64,000 bases of DNA from Tretioscincus oriximinensis (GCA_022410635.1 JAJVDF010000191.1:268928-332927), one strand, 5' to 3'. Shown: positions 49,293-59,445, numbered from the stretch's first letter. Made by a program: numbers and translations. The notes: generated by a model not told the origin, from the sequence alone.

Positions 49293-49980
49293 GCCTATGT
49301 CATAAGTAATAAAAGGACTGTGGGATATATATGTTATGAGGTATAATGACCAATGTTAGGGCTCGGAACTTTGTCAGCCTCCAGGGACCTAATGACAGGG
49401 CCCTGAACCTTGACAGCCTCCAAAGACCAATGACAGGGCTCGGAACTTTGCCAGCCCCCAGAGACCAATGACACAGCTCAGAACTTTGCAGCCTCCAGGG
49501 ACCTAATGACAGGGCTCGGAACTTCNTCAGCCTCCAAAGACCAATGGCAGGGCTCGGAACTGTCAGCCTCCAGGGACCTAATGACAGGGCCCTGAACCTT
49601 GGCAGCCTCCAAAGACCAATGACAGGGCTCGGAACTTTGTCAGCCTCCAGGGACCAATGACAGGGCTCAGAACATTGTCAGCCTCCATAGACCAATGGCA
49701 GGCTTAGAACTTCGTCAGCCTCCAAAGACCAATGGCAGGGCTCAGAACTTTGTCAGCCTCCAGGGAACAATGACAGTGTTTGGAACATTGTCAGCCTCCA
49801 TAGACCAATGGCAGGGCTCAGACCCTTTCCAGCCTCCAGAGACCAGAGTCCTGGGATTAAAAACTGGCTAAAAGACATAAAACAGAGGGAAGCAATAAGT
49901 GGACAGTCCTCTAGGTGGAAATAGGTGAGAAGTGGAATACCCCAGGGTTCAGTACTGAAACCAGTATTGGGAGGGAACGG
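49293..49980 (+). repeat. CCAAT-VNTR composite element, long copy
   Basis: The left flank ATAAGTAATAAAAGGACTGT and TATGAGGTATAATGACCAAT leads into about 13 tandem 38-bp units (49346-49850) of type GACCAATGACAGGGCTCGGA, ACTTTGTCAGCCTCCAGG. Then GAGTCCTGGGATTAAAAACT and GGCTAAAAGACATAAAACAG encode GIKNWLKDIKQ, and GTGGAATACCCCAGGGTTCA encodes the CR1 RT GIPQGSVL. Variants GACCTAATGAC and GAACAATGAC break the CCAAT box in about four units. The other copies (37040, 41905, 63671) show the same order with 1-7 units. Confidence 0.82.
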
Positions 49981-50029
49981 AAGAAGAAGGAAGGAAGGAA
50001 TGGATGGGGTCTTATATTTGTGGCCTTAT
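49981..50029. repeat. GGAA-rich spacer
   Basis: AGAAGAAGGAAGGAAGGAAT follows the composite exactly as at 42216. Confidence 0.6.
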
Positions 50030-50345
50030 AGGTTATACCTTGAATTGGACTCTGTTGAAGCTCTTTCAAGACCAGTGTGATATGTTTCTGGCCAGTAGTT
50101 CTTGCCAGCAACCTTGCTGCTGAATTCTGCACCAGCTGCACTTCTGAACCATTTTCATGGGCAGCCCCCTATAGCGTGCATAACAAAAGGCCAATCTGGA
50201 AATTACTAGAGCACGGATTGCTGTAATCCAATTGTCCCTGTCCAGAATTGGCCGCACCTGCAAACCAGATGTAGCTAGAAGTAGGCATGCCTGGCCACCA
50301 CCTCCACCTGATCTAGAAGTCCCTCCACATTTCACACCTGTCCCA
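50030..50345 (-). mobile_element. L2-like LINE fragment (minus)
   Basis: The minus frames give ALVISRLAFCYARYRGLPMK, then VQNSAARLLARTTGQKHITL and VLKELQQSPIQGITYKATN. This is the L2 post-RT signature (LVTSRLDYCNALY-GLP, VQNAAARLL, HWLPI--RI-YK). Two frameshifts. Confidence 0.85.
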
Positions 50346-51266
50346 CATGATTATGAACCTTACTGGGTTTTGTGTATAAGTGCCCCAAGCCCAAGAGCCT
50401 TCTTTGATAGGAACTCCTTTGCCCTCCCTGAAATTCATACAACACTCAATTCAAAGCAGGAATTGTGTAGGAATTAACAGTAAGCAGCAAAGGATCAACA
50501 TGGATTTCAGTACCAGGGGGAGCTCCCTGTTCAGGACCACGGAGAGCTGTAACAGCAGGTGTTATTTCAGAACTGTGTGGTCCAAATGTTTCAGAACCTC
50601 TACCCTTAAGTCAGAGACATCAGAACTGGTGGACCTTTAGCTGTTCGTAAACTACAACTCCCAACATTCCATTTGGTTTTGCAGAGTGGGTTGCACAGTG
50701 GTGGGAGTGGAATGGAATTTGGGGAGTTTTGTGTTCAGGCACATTTGGAAGCCACTAATTCAACATCTCNGCCTTAAGTGAAGTGGAAAGAGAAGGTATA
50801 AAAAATGAAATTAGAAAAATATTAGACTATCAGAAACCTATAACAGCATGAAATAAGCGAGAAGGAAGAGCATCGATAAACAGTCTAGAACCCCAGCACA
50901 ATTGGCCCATCTCTTTCCAAGTATAAACGGATTATGCTGGCACGGATGTCCACAAAGGGGACTGTAATTATCCTATGGTTTGGGAATGTGAAAAAAAGGT
51001 TCAAGAAGAAATAAATATTAAATGCACAAATAAGTATAAAAGGTAGAATGACAACAGTGCATGCAGATTCAAACAGTTTTCAATCATTAGAGCAGAAAGA
51101 AATAATGGATAAATTGAGAGCACAAAAGATCTAACAGGAGAATGGAGAGACACGTCTAAATGGATGATCAGCTAATGGTATAATTAAACTGTAAATGTGC
51201 TAGCAGTAGAAATAGCAAATTGTAGGATTAATAATGTGTCAGAACAGCTTGGAATCTTTAATAGTG
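50346..51266. other. Unclassified DNA; one SBS-like motif
   Basis: ACTACAACTCCCAACATTCC (50652-50671) resembles the ACTACA-TCCCAGCATGC motif. The rest is AT-rich with no recognised element. Confidence 0.4.
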
Positions 51267-51267
51267 T

Positions 51268-51800
51268 CATAAAAACATAAGAGGAGCCCTGCTGAATGGG
51301 GCCGGAGCCCATCTAGTCCAGCCTTCTGTCTCACACAGAGGCCCACCAATTCCACCTGTGCAGTCTGAACAGAAGAAAGCAAAATATTCACCTGTTTTTG
51401 ATGCCCTGCAAATGGTATTACATGAGTCCTGCCTGTTGCTCCAACCCGGAGGCAGTTTCAAAAGATCCACCCTAATAGCTATTTACAGCCTCGGTCCTCA
51501 TAAACTTACCTAACTCCATCTTGAATCTATCCAGGCTTCTGGCTATCACCACCTCTCCTGGAAGTCAATTCCAGAGGCCGATGACCCTCTGGGTGAAAAA
51601 ATACTTTGTCTGTTCCCACTCTTCTGCCCTTTACTTTCAAGGAATGAAAGGAACCTAGTGTTGTATGATAGAGAAAATAATTTTTGTCTATTCACCTCAT
51701 CCACCCCATGCATGATTTTATACACTTCAATCAGGTCACCTCTCAAACACCATCTTTCGAGGCTGAAGAGGCCCAGATGTTACAGCCTGACTTCACAAGG
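51268..51800 (-). mobile_element. CR1 LINE 3' end, subfamily A
   Basis: ATAAAAACATAAGAGGAGCC at 51269 (3' end), GGGGCCGGAGCCCATCTAGT, TGGAAGTCAATTCCAGAGGC. Minus frame RGDLIEVYKIMHGVDEVNRQ. Truncated at 51800. Confidence 0.92.
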
Positions 51801-51992
51801 GATGATTGTCTGTACTAATTATTATACTATTAATTGCATTAAATCCTGCCTGTCCCCCACTATACAGTGGGAAAAAAATTCTTAGTCCTCTTGAAGGAGA
51901 AATCTTTCTAATCTTTGACCACAACCGTTTGGGGCCCTGAGATTTAAGCAAAATCCCATCAATAAAACAGGAGCAGCATATGAAGAAGCTAT

Positions 51993-52348
51993 TGGCACGG
52001 ATAGCTCAGTTGCTAAGGAATCCGTCTCTCAGCTGGGAGATCGGGTTTCAAAGCCCTGTGTGGGACGTAGGGAGGGGTGAGCACCTTCCACTAGCCTGCA
52101 GCTCTAGCCAACCCAGCTATTCAAAAGCATGAATTGCAAGAAATTGCAACTGAGTGCAAGTAGATAAATGGGAACTACCACAGCCTGGTGGGGAAGATAG
52201 AATGTCAGCCTTCGGGCAAAATACTCTTGTAAGCTGCTTTGAGTCCCTTTGAAAAGGTGAGAAAAGCGGGGTATAAGAACCAAGTTCTTCTTCTTCATCA
52301 TCATCTTCTTCATCATCATCTTCATCTTCTTCTTCTTCTATTGTGTTC
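51993..52348 (+). mobile_element. tRNA-headed CTT-tail SINE, reference copy
   Basis: GGCACGGATAGCTCAGTTGC with TAAGGAATCCGTCTCTCAG gives a clear A box (TAGCTCAGTTGCTAAGG). GATCGGGTTTCAAAGCC gives the B box (near 52041-52057). The body includes CCCAGCTATTCAAAAGCATG, CAAGAAATTGCAACTGAGTG, CCTGGTGGGGAAGATAGAAT and CTTTGAGTCCCTTTGAAAAG. The tail is CTTCTTCTT with CATCAT variants (52287-52340). This is the most complete copy and shows the SINE to be about 295 bp plus tail. Confidence 0.92.
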
Positions 52349-52490
52349 CTCAACCAAAGACCAGGGCAAATAGGCCGCAGTAGCAGCAGCAGTGATAAGG
52401 TCTTGGGTTTGTGTGATTTCACTCTGTCATCTGACAAGGTTGGTAAGAAGGGGGGAGGGAGAAAGGGAGGGAAAGGAGGAGGAGGAGCAG
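52349..52490. other. Unclassified spacer with GGGAGGGAGAAAGG runs
   Basis: No gene. Confidence 0.35.
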
Positions 52491-52494
52491 GGGG

Positions 52495-52672
52495 ATGAGG
52501 AAGAATCTAATTTTTATACCTGGAACTTCTCACCCAAAGGGACTCAGAGCAGCTTACAAGGGTAATTTTCTCCTGAAGGCTTATATCTAGTCTCTCTTCC
52601 CCACCAGGTTAATTAATGGTGGTACTCATTTACCTAATTGAAATGCAGGTTGCAAATCTACTTTCTTNTGAA
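52495..52672 (-). mobile_element. CTT-tail SINE variant b, 3' part
   Basis: TAATTTTTATACCTGGAACT, TCTCACCCAAAGGGACTCAG, GTTAATTAATGGTGGTACTC and AAATGCAGGTTGCAAATCTA. Confidence 0.82.
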
Positions 52673-52675
52673 GAA

Positions 52676-52937
52676 AAAGAAGAAGTGGAAGATGGAGGAG
52701 GAGGGGGAAAAGTCAGTTTTTATGCTCTGCTTCTCTCAACCTGAAGGAATCATACCTGCTTTCATACGGTTCCATTCTTCTCTTCATAACAGACACCTTG
52801 TGAAGTATGTGGGGCTGAGAGAGCGCCAACGACCGCGTCTAGCACAAGGTCACTCAGCTGGCTTTTGTGGAGGAGGGCAGACTCGACCCAGGGGGAGACT
52901 TCCAGATAAGACTCTGACACGCTAACCACCGCACCAT
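52676..52937 (-). mobile_element. Sauria-type SINE (minus), nearly complete
   Basis: AAAAGTCAGTTTTTATGCTC (3' end), CTCTTCATAACAGACACCTT, GTGAAGTATGTGGGGCTGAG, CTCAGCTGGCTTTTGTGGAG and ACTCGACCCAGGGGGAGACT, then GACACGCTAACCACCGCACC. The A-box end is cut by the solo LTR at 52938; GCACCAT (52931-52937) is the target copy. Confidence 0.88.
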
Positions 52938-53698
52938 TGTCGGGGTTAGCAATATAGGAAATATATTAATTGGCATTAATGTANCTGATATAAAATATAC
53001 TAGGATTGACCTTTGCTAGCTCAAGAGAGGCCTGGGTGGAAAATTTTGAAAATCTCTGGAAATCCCTTCCCAGGAGGTAAACAGGAGAGGCAAATCTCTC
53101 TTCCTGTCCTGAGGGCATATCTCATTCAAGGAACCCTGCCAGACTTAAGGGCTTTATGACACCTATTGTGGCAAAAGGGCACCCATTGTTTTACTAGCCA
53201 TGCACCGGGGCTAAAACCATTAGCTTGATAGTGGCAGAAGAGGAAACCCATTAAGCTCTATTCCCTTAGGTGAGTCACAGTATTCCTGGACCGAGAGGGA
53301 TAAACCAGGATAAACGAAAGCTAAAAGGGTCAATCTTGTATCTTCCCACCATACCATATTTGGCATTTCCTGACACAGGTTCACCTCCTTTGGGAGGAGA
53401 GAAACGCATCACACAGGTGTCANAACCTGGCCACACCTCCGGTCCGCCCTGGACCACACCTTTGTACAACCCCTTCTGACATCACTAAATTGATCCACAC
53501 CTTCTGTTATTGGAGTCAATAAAAACCTCTGCACAGTTGTGTTCTGGAGTGTCTCATCACCCATGAGCCTCCTGGATCGCCTCTGCACCTAAGTTTATGG
53601 CCTCTGTGTGAATCTATTTACACGTGTCTGCACGCTGTGGATCCAGCTACCTTAGGCAAGCTAAGGAGCCTAATAACGTGGTAAGCGAANCCCTGTTA
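52938..53698 (+). mobile_element. Solo LTR, copy 2 (761 bp)
   Basis: Starts TGTCGGGGTTAGCAATATAG and ends CCTGTTA, flanked by GCACCAT on both sides (52931-52937, 53699-53705). It shares with 10939-11622: ATATTAATTGGCAT, TTTGGCATTTCCTGACACAG, GAGAAACGCATCACACAGGT, CTTCTGACATCACT, TCAATAAAAACCTCTGCACA and TTTATGGCCTCTGTGTGA. It is about 77 bp longer through internal indels. No internal retroviral region remains. Confidence 0.88.
53518..53523 (+). promoter_or_regulatory. LTR polyadenylation signal AATAAA
   Basis: Same position relative to the LTR end (about 175 bp) as in the first LTR. Confidence 0.7.
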
Positions 53699-53705
53699 GC
53701 ACCAT

Positions 53706-54098
53706 ACTAGGCCCTAAATAACTTGGGCCCCAAATATCTAAAGGAACGCCTTCTTCCATACCAACCTGCCCGTGCCTTAAGATCTGCAGGAGAGGCCCTC
53801 CTGGTTGTACCACCCCTTTCAACAGCCAGTGGAGTGGGAACCCGGGGTAGGGCCTTCTCAGTGGTTGCCCCTTGTCTTTGGAACAGTCTCCCCCTCGAGG
53901 TGCGTCTATCATCATCGTTGTATTCTTTTAGAAGGTCCTTCAAGACGCACCTCTTTTGCCTGGCCTTTGGCTGAGGAAATGCCATCTCTATCCCTACTTT
54001 TAATATTGTTTCATACTTTTTTAATTTTTGTATCGATGTTTTACTGTTTTTTGCCACCCTGAGACCTTCGGGTATAGGGCGGGGTATAAGTATAAGTA

Positions 54099-54129
<31 letters not shown>

Positions 54130-54130
54130 A
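53706..54130 (+). mobile_element. L2-like LINE 3' end, well preserved
   Basis: The plus frame reads LGPKYLKERLLPYQPARALR, then EALLVVPPL, GTRGRAFSVVAPCLWNSLPL and EVRLSS-LYSFRRSFKTHLFC, LAFG, a nearly intact L2 C-terminus. The 3' UTR has TTTTACTGTTTTTTGCCACC, CTGAGACCTTCGGGTATAGG and a TAAATAAATAAA tail. It is one of the youngest LINE copies in the window. Confidence 0.93.
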
Positions 54131-54861
54131 GATCGTGAGCTCTAAACCCGCAGATCCTGTGTTTCCTTCCCGCCGGCTGCAGGGAGACTCAGGCATATAT
54201 TTGCCCTTTCCTGCCCCCGGTTCCTTCTCTCTTTCTTGCCTGGGGGGGGCTCCCTAGATTGTCAGAAAAGTGCTGGCCCACCATTTTTCCTTTCCCCTTT
54301 TCGGCTGGGAGTTGAACTTGCAGGGCTTCCGTGCTGCGATGGACCACTGGGCTTTCCTGTGGCTTCTCTGAGTTTTCTCTGACTGCAATGCACGCTGACC
54401 GGACTGTCAATTTTTCTTCTGCAGTTGTCAATAGGGGGCCTGATGGGATGGAAAGAGCAGGCGCTCCTGAAAGCATGTAGGCACATGGGGAATAATTCAG
54501 CTGCTCAGCTGAGCGAAGTTGACATCATCTTGGCAAACGGCACCCGCCTGCTTCCATGGCCACGGTTTCCCTACCCTTCCTTCCTTCCTTCCTAGGGGCA
54601 TCAGACAGTCAAACTTGTGTTTAAAAGGGATTTCTGGGTGTGTAGCGTAACCTTCCTTTGCTGCTTGTGCCACTGTGGTTAGGCTGAAAGTTTCCCAGCA
54701 GGTTTGGGATCTCTGCAAAGCAGAAAATAAAATCTCAACAGGGAAAGTTATTCCTGAGCATCTGATGGGCCTTAGAAAAACACACCCAGCCTTCCCCTGC
54801 CTGAAACAAGATGAAGCACATTCTTCAAGTTTGAAGACCAACTGGGCCACCCTAATGGAAT
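54131..54861. other. Low-repeat DNA, no gene seen
   Basis: GC content is higher than the average here. The 124-codon minus frame at 54497-54871 has no recognised domain. CTTCCTTCCTTCCTTCC near 54577. Confidence 0.4.
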
Positions 54862-55318
54862 CCAGCTGCAACGTCTAGGCCTCTTCAGCCTCAGAAGACG
54901 GCAATTAAGAGGTGATCTGATTGAGGTGTGTAAAATCATGCGCTAAGGTGAATAGAGAAACATTATTTTCTCTGATCACGCAACACTAGGACCAGGTGGC
55001 CTTCCTTGAAACTGACAGACAGAAGAGTTAGGACAGACAAGGAAATGTCTTTTTTCACCCAGAAAGTCATTAGTCTGTAGTGGTAACAAGCAGCCTGGGT
55101 AGCTTTAGGACAGGATTAGACCAGTTAATGCAAGCCAAGAGTAGAGGTAGCTACTAGGCTGGATGTCTTCTTCCTATTTCAACATCCCTATTTCAAGAGT
55201 TGAGAATGGGTTAGGGTTTTGCCCAGGTGCAATTGGTGGGCCACTGGGTGAGGCAGAAGGCTGGAATAGATGGGTCCCAGTCCCATTCAGAAGAGCACCA
55301 TTTATGTATGGGACTAGG
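54862..55318 (+). mobile_element. CR1 LINE 3' end, subfamily A, decayed
   Basis: AGCTGCAACGTCTAGGCCTC, TTCAGCCTCAGAAGACGGCA, GGTGATCTGATTGAGGTGTG, ACTAGGACCAGGTGGCCTTC, CAATTGGTGGGCCACTGGGT. Truncated 5'. Confidence 0.88.
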
Positions 55319-55435
55319 GCTTAAGTAACCTGAGTTTGCTTTGACTGTTTGAAGTAAACAAGACATAGCGTCTCTATGTACATGCTGAATAATGCTTCTT
55401 AAGGAACTTACTATTTCACACTAGTTTTCAGGACC

Positions 55436-55500
55436 AATTATTTATTTATTTAATTAAAATTATTTATATCCTGCCCTCCTCCACTGGCCTCCGGGAGGAT
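55436..55500 (-). mobile_element. L2/MIR-like LINE tail remnant
   Basis: TTATTTATTTAATTAAAATT and ATTTATATCCTGCCCTCCTC resemble the reverse of a LINE/SINE tail. It is followed by the AAT array. Confidence 0.45.
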
Positions 55501-55503
55501 AAC

Positions 55504-55579
<76 letters not shown>

Positions 55580-55582
55580 GAA
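55501..55582. repeat. AAT microsatellite
   Basis: About 26 AAT units, then GAAGAAGAAGAGG and GGCAAGA units to the gap. Confidence 0.96.
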
Positions 55583-55611
55583 GAAGAAGAGGCAAGAGGC
55601 AAGAGGCAAGA

Positions 55612-55838
55612 NNNNNNNNNNNNNNNNNNNNNNNNNNNNNNNNNNNNNNNNNNNNNNNNNNNNNNNNNNNNNNNNNNNNNNNNNNNNNNNNNNNNNNNNN
55701 NNNNNNNNNNNNNNNNNNNNNNNNNNNNNNNNNNNNNNNNNNNNNNNNNNNNNNNNNNNNNNNNNNNNNNNNNNNNNNNNNNNNNNNNNNNNNNNNNNNN
55801 NNNNNNNNNNNNNNNNNNNNNNNNNNNNNNNNNNNNNN
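55612..55838. other. Assembly gap (227 N)
   Basis: An N run inside a triplet array; the flanks are GGCAAGA units on the left and GGATGGA units on the right. Confidence 0.99.
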
Positions 55839-55935
55839 GGAGGATGGAGGATGGAGGATGGAGGATGGAGGAGGAAGAAGAGGAAGAAGAGGAAGAAGAG
55901 GAAGAAGAGGAAGAAGAGGAAGAAGAAGGAAGAAT
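55839..55935. repeat. GGATGGA then GAAGAG microsatellite
   Basis: Five GGATGGA units, then GAAGAGGAAGAA units to 55932. Confidence 0.95.
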
Positions 55936-56007
55936 TCTTTTTTTAAAAAGTGTTGTTAACAGCTTTCCAAAATGAATAACTGGCAACACATAATAGTCTA
56001 CATAGGC

Positions 56008-56210
56008 AGGTGGCAGAAAGGTTAAGAAGCCTTTTAACCGAGAGGTTGTCCGTTCCAGGCCCATGGGGAGGAGTGAGCACCTTCTACTGGCCTTAGCTTC
56101 AGCCAAACTAGCTGTTCAAAAGTGAGCAATCACAAGTAGAACAGCTCGTAAGCTGCTATGAATCCCTTTGTGTGAGAAAAGCGGGACGTAAATTCCCAGT
56201 TGTTCTTCTT
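56008..56210 (+). mobile_element. CTT-tail SINE, diverged copy
   Basis: AGAAAGGTTAAGAAGCC (A-box region), GAGGTTGTCCGTTCCAGGCC (B box), GAGTGAGCACCTTCTACTGG, CTAGCTGTTCAAAAGTGAGC and TAAGCTGCTATGAATCCCTT, then GAGAAAAGCGGGACG and TTCTTCTTCTG. Confidence 0.82.
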
Positions 56211-56434
56211 CTGCATATGTAGTAATATCGCTAAATGTGCTTTAACAGTAACACACTTGCACATGGCGCATCCTGCAGGTCCCCCCGAACTCTATGCTTC
56301 TATGAAAACCCCATTTCTCAGAACTGAAGAAGGTTTAAAGCAGTGACGGGAGCTCCCAGAAGCCAAATACAGGGCAGGGAGCCTGAAAATCTGGAGCAGC
56401 CATGGGCTATCTCGTGTGGGAAGCATGTGAGACA
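56211..56434. other. Unclassified DNA
   Basis: Nothing recognised. Confidence 0.35.
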
Positions 56435-56545
56435 TTTTTATGATGTCACTTCCTGGGCGTGACAGGAAGTGACATCCCTCCTGGGCGCCACTTCCTGGAA
56501 GCAAATACCGGAAGTGATCTCAAAATTATATCACTTCTGGTAAAA
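56435..56545. repeat. Cluster of inverted ACTTCC/GGAAGT motifs
   Basis: CACTTCCTGGG (56447), CAGGAAGTGACA (56463), CCACTTCCTGG (56488), CCGGAAGTGATC (56508) and TCACTTCTGG (56531) lie within 110 bp in alternating orientation. They match ETS-family core sequence. No element boundaries are visible. Confidence 0.6.
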
Positions 56546-57064
56546 AGGCTGCACCCAGGGTGCATTATCCCGGCGACTGCAAGAGATCCTCATGCAGTTC
56601 CCGAGTCTGGTTTAAAGTAAAGGTGTGGCTACAGCCCAATAAGCAATTGCATGCAGAACAACCAAGAACACCTGGGCAGATGAGAATACAGTTGGAATTC
56701 CACCTTTAAAAGAAAGAAAAAAANTTCAACATATCAGAAGTCACTTGTGTCACCAAGCTCCTCCCATCGCTCGGAGGGAACCCCATTCAAGAACCTCACC
56801 AATCAACGGCATTGAAGCCATTCGTCTCTGCAGTACTACGTGAATCCCTGGACCCGTCGCCCTGTTACTAAGCAAGGATAGTAACGACTGCAATGTGGAA
56901 AGTCAAACTGCTCGCCCGACAGTTGCATCCAGCCCAGCACAGAAATAAACAAGACCTCACTCGGTTCAATGACAAACACACCCACATCCACACCTGTGGC
57001 TTCGGAGAGGCGTCCGGCAACTGTTGCTTCCATCAGCAACTTTCGCCTTTCCTTCTGCCACCAT
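56546..57064. other. Unclassified DNA, no gene seen
   Basis: Single-copy-looking; the 60-70 codon frames lack domains. Confidence 0.4.
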
Positions 57065-57372
57065 TGCTTGTTTATTTATTGATGTTTTTATTCCACCCGA
57101 TACCCTAAGGTCTCGGGGCGGTAAACAATGAAAAACAAATTAATATATTAAAACAACAATATTTGTAAAAGTAGGGAAGGGACAGCAGTTTTTTCAGCCA
57201 AAGGCCAGGCCAAAGAGTTGCGTCTCCAAGCGTTTTCTGAAAGTAGACAAAGATGGTGATTGATGCACCTCAAGGGGGAGACTGTTCTGGGGAGAATGGT
57301 CTNGGGGCTGCCATAAAGAAAGTCCCGTTCTGGGTTCCCATCTTCTTTGCCACTGAGAGAGGTGGTACAGCC
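57065..57372 (-). mobile_element. L2-like LINE 3' end (minus)
   Basis: TTTATTTATTGATGTTTTTA, TTCCACCCGATACCCTAAGG and TCTCGGGGCGGTAAACAATG (3' tail). The minus frame reads WEPRTGLSLWQP, then NSLPLEVHQSPSLSTFRKRL and ETQLFGLAFG. Confidence 0.9.
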
Positions 57373-57545
57373 AGAACATAAGAAGAGCCATCCTGGATCA
57401 GGCCACAGCCCATCAAGTCCACAATCTGTCTCACACAGAGGCCCACCAGATGCACCTGGGCAGTCCGAACAGAGGAAAGCAAAATATGCTCCTGTTCATG
57501 ACTCCCTGGAAATGGTATTTCAGGAGTCCTGCCTAGCATATGGAA
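57373..57545 (-). mobile_element. CR1 subfamily A 3' UTR
   Basis: CAGAACATAAGAAGAGCCAT (3' terminus), CCCACCAGATGCACCTGGGC and GGTATTTCAGGAGTCCTGCC. Truncated 5' at 57537 and followed by CA-rich DNA. Confidence 0.92.
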
Positions 57546-57964
57546 CGAAGTGTGGAAGCACCCTCTCTCACACATNCATGCACACACACAAGCTCCCTTC
57601 TCTCTTTCACACACACACACAAAAACACACTTGCAAGCACACACCATAAAAACACCAAGTGGAGCTTATCTTTGAAACCAGGACGGCATTTGAGAAAGCA
57701 AGCCGTGTTCAACTTCACCAACATAGCTTTTCAACCCTGCTATGAATGCAAAAGGTTGTCATTTCATCCAGAGGTGATAATTTATTAGTGAAACCAGGCT
57801 GGGCAGTCAGGAGCTTTCTATTAATCCTGGAGTTTGAAATGTACACCATGGGGACAGAAATATCCATTCAAACTCCACCAAGATCACAGATTTTTAAGAG
57901 TCCAGCTAGGATTAAGCTGTTATTCTAGCTTGATCCAAGGGCATTTTAAAATATCCTGAATGTC
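57546..57964. other. Unclassified DNA with CA runs
   Basis: CACACACACA runs at 57582-57592 and 57608-57640. No gene. Confidence 0.4.
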
Positions 57965-57984
57965 ACCACCTCTCACCCTTTTCT

Positions 57985-58392
57985 CCCTGCTTTTTCTTTC
58001 CTCTTTCTTTTTTCTTTCTCTTTCTTCCTTCCTTCTTTCAATCCATCCTTCCTTTCTTCTTTCCTCCACTCCTTTCTTTCTTCTTTCTTTCCTTCTTTCC
58101 TTTTTCTTCTTTCCTTTCTTTCCCCCTTCCTTCCTTCTTTCCTGCCTGCCTTCCTTCCTTCCATCCACCTATCCTTCCTTCCTTTCTTCTTCCTCCTTTC
58201 CTTTTCCTTCTTTCATCCTTCCTTTCTTCTTCCTTTTCTTTTGTTATTTTTTCCTTCTTTCCTTACTTTCCTCCCTCTTTCCTCCCTCTTTCCTTCCTTC
58301 TTTCCATCCATCCATCTTTCCTTCCTTTTCTTTCCTCCTTCCTTTTTTCCTTCCTTCTTTCCTTTCCTTCCTTCTTTCATTCTTTCTCCTCT
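57985..58392. repeat. Pyrimidine CTTT/CTTCC microsatellite, about 400 bp
   Basis: Irregular CTTC, CTTT and CATC units. The frames through it are artefacts. Confidence 0.95.
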
Positions 58393-59060
58393 GCATTTCT
58401 CTCATTGACTGATATTCCTATTTCAGATACATTTCCTGCCCATCCTTTGATTCTTCCCCACTCCCCATTCAATATTTTGCAAGTCTGCATTTACCCTTTG
58501 CACGTCTTCAAAAACTGTTACCTACCCAAGCTTTCTGCCACTCTGTGCATTTACTGCCAACTATTCAAATTAATTCTGCTAATGGAGCTGCAGGTCGCGT
58601 GCTGAGCATTTCAATTTAACGGTTCGTAATATTTTATAAACCAACCTGCCATTCTGCCAGGGAGGGGGCTGGGGGTGCCAGGGAGTATCCTATGCGGGGA
58701 AAACGAAAGGGAGATGAAGAAGAATTCTATAGTTTTAATGCTGCAACAAAAGAGGGAGGGATAAGGGAAGAAAGACCTCTCACCCCTGGAAAAATTAATA
58801 ATGCAAAACCATGCAAGGAACTTTAATCATGCAAACAGGAAAGACGTAATAAATTGCATGGACAGTTCTTCATTTTCAACACCCTGAAATGTTGGCCACA
58901 GAGCATGAGGACTTAAAAAACAAATTAAAAAGAATTACAGGCACGTGCGCATGATATTATGGGATGTAAGGGAGAAATTGCCCTGCTTGTAATTAGCAAG
59001 ATTTCCTGAACAGGCCACAAGTAAAATTGTGCCTTTCAGAATATCTTTGTAAAGCACCAT
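58393..59060. other. Low-repeat AT-rich DNA; candidate conserved noncoding block
   Basis: No transposon fragment is recognised. TTCAAATTAATTCTGCTAAT (58564), AATTAATAATGCAAAACC (58792) and TTTAATCATGCAAACAGG (58823) are homeodomain/POU-type clusters. No gene. Confidence 0.4.
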
Positions 59061-59074
59061 ATATAGTTCCACTC

Positions 59075-59445
59075 TCTGCTAGCTGCAAGGAAACCTTCTT
59101 ACACCACGACAATTTTCACCAACGTACAGGTCCCCCAGCCAATTTCCTGTCAGCAGAAAATGTGTTTCCGTCTAGGCTAGGTGCAGTGCAGGCTGGGAGC
59201 TGTAGTCCACAGGGCAGGCTCTATGCAGGCTGGGTGGAAGAGGCTACTGGGACTACACTTCCCAGCAGGCCCCACCGCTGCACAATAATAACTGTTTCAC
59301 GCAGCTCAAATTTGGAGCTGCTGCTATTACTACTTCTATAATCGTGAACCTACTGGGCATTCAAGCTTTGACATAAGCATTTGTCATCGTGAAAAAAAAA
59401 TGACATAGAAAAGCAGGCAGAAATACAACTGATGCCAATGAAACC
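59075..59445 (-). repeat. Paired ACTACA-CTCCCAG repeat, copy 3 (inverted)
   Basis: GCAGGCTGGGAGCTGTAGT (59188-59206) and GACTACACTTCCCAGCAGGC (59251-59270) are the paired motifs. GACATAAGCATTTGTCATCG, GACATAGAAAAGCAGGCAGA and AAATACAACTG match the reverse of 39950-40000. Confidence 0.7.

Noticed and set aside
49346..49850. Regular direct repeats that could suggest a CRISPR-like array
   Set aside because: The units are contiguous 38-bp tandem repeats without unique spacers, in vertebrate DNA; a minisatellite.
51993..52060. tRNA gene
   Set aside because: A and B boxes are present, but the sequence is the head of a SINE repeated many times, with no cloverleaf 3' arm.
53275..53469. Overlapping frames in the second LTR, considered as retroviral coding remnants
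   Set aside because: They lie within LTR sequence shared with the first LTR, where the frames are not conserved.
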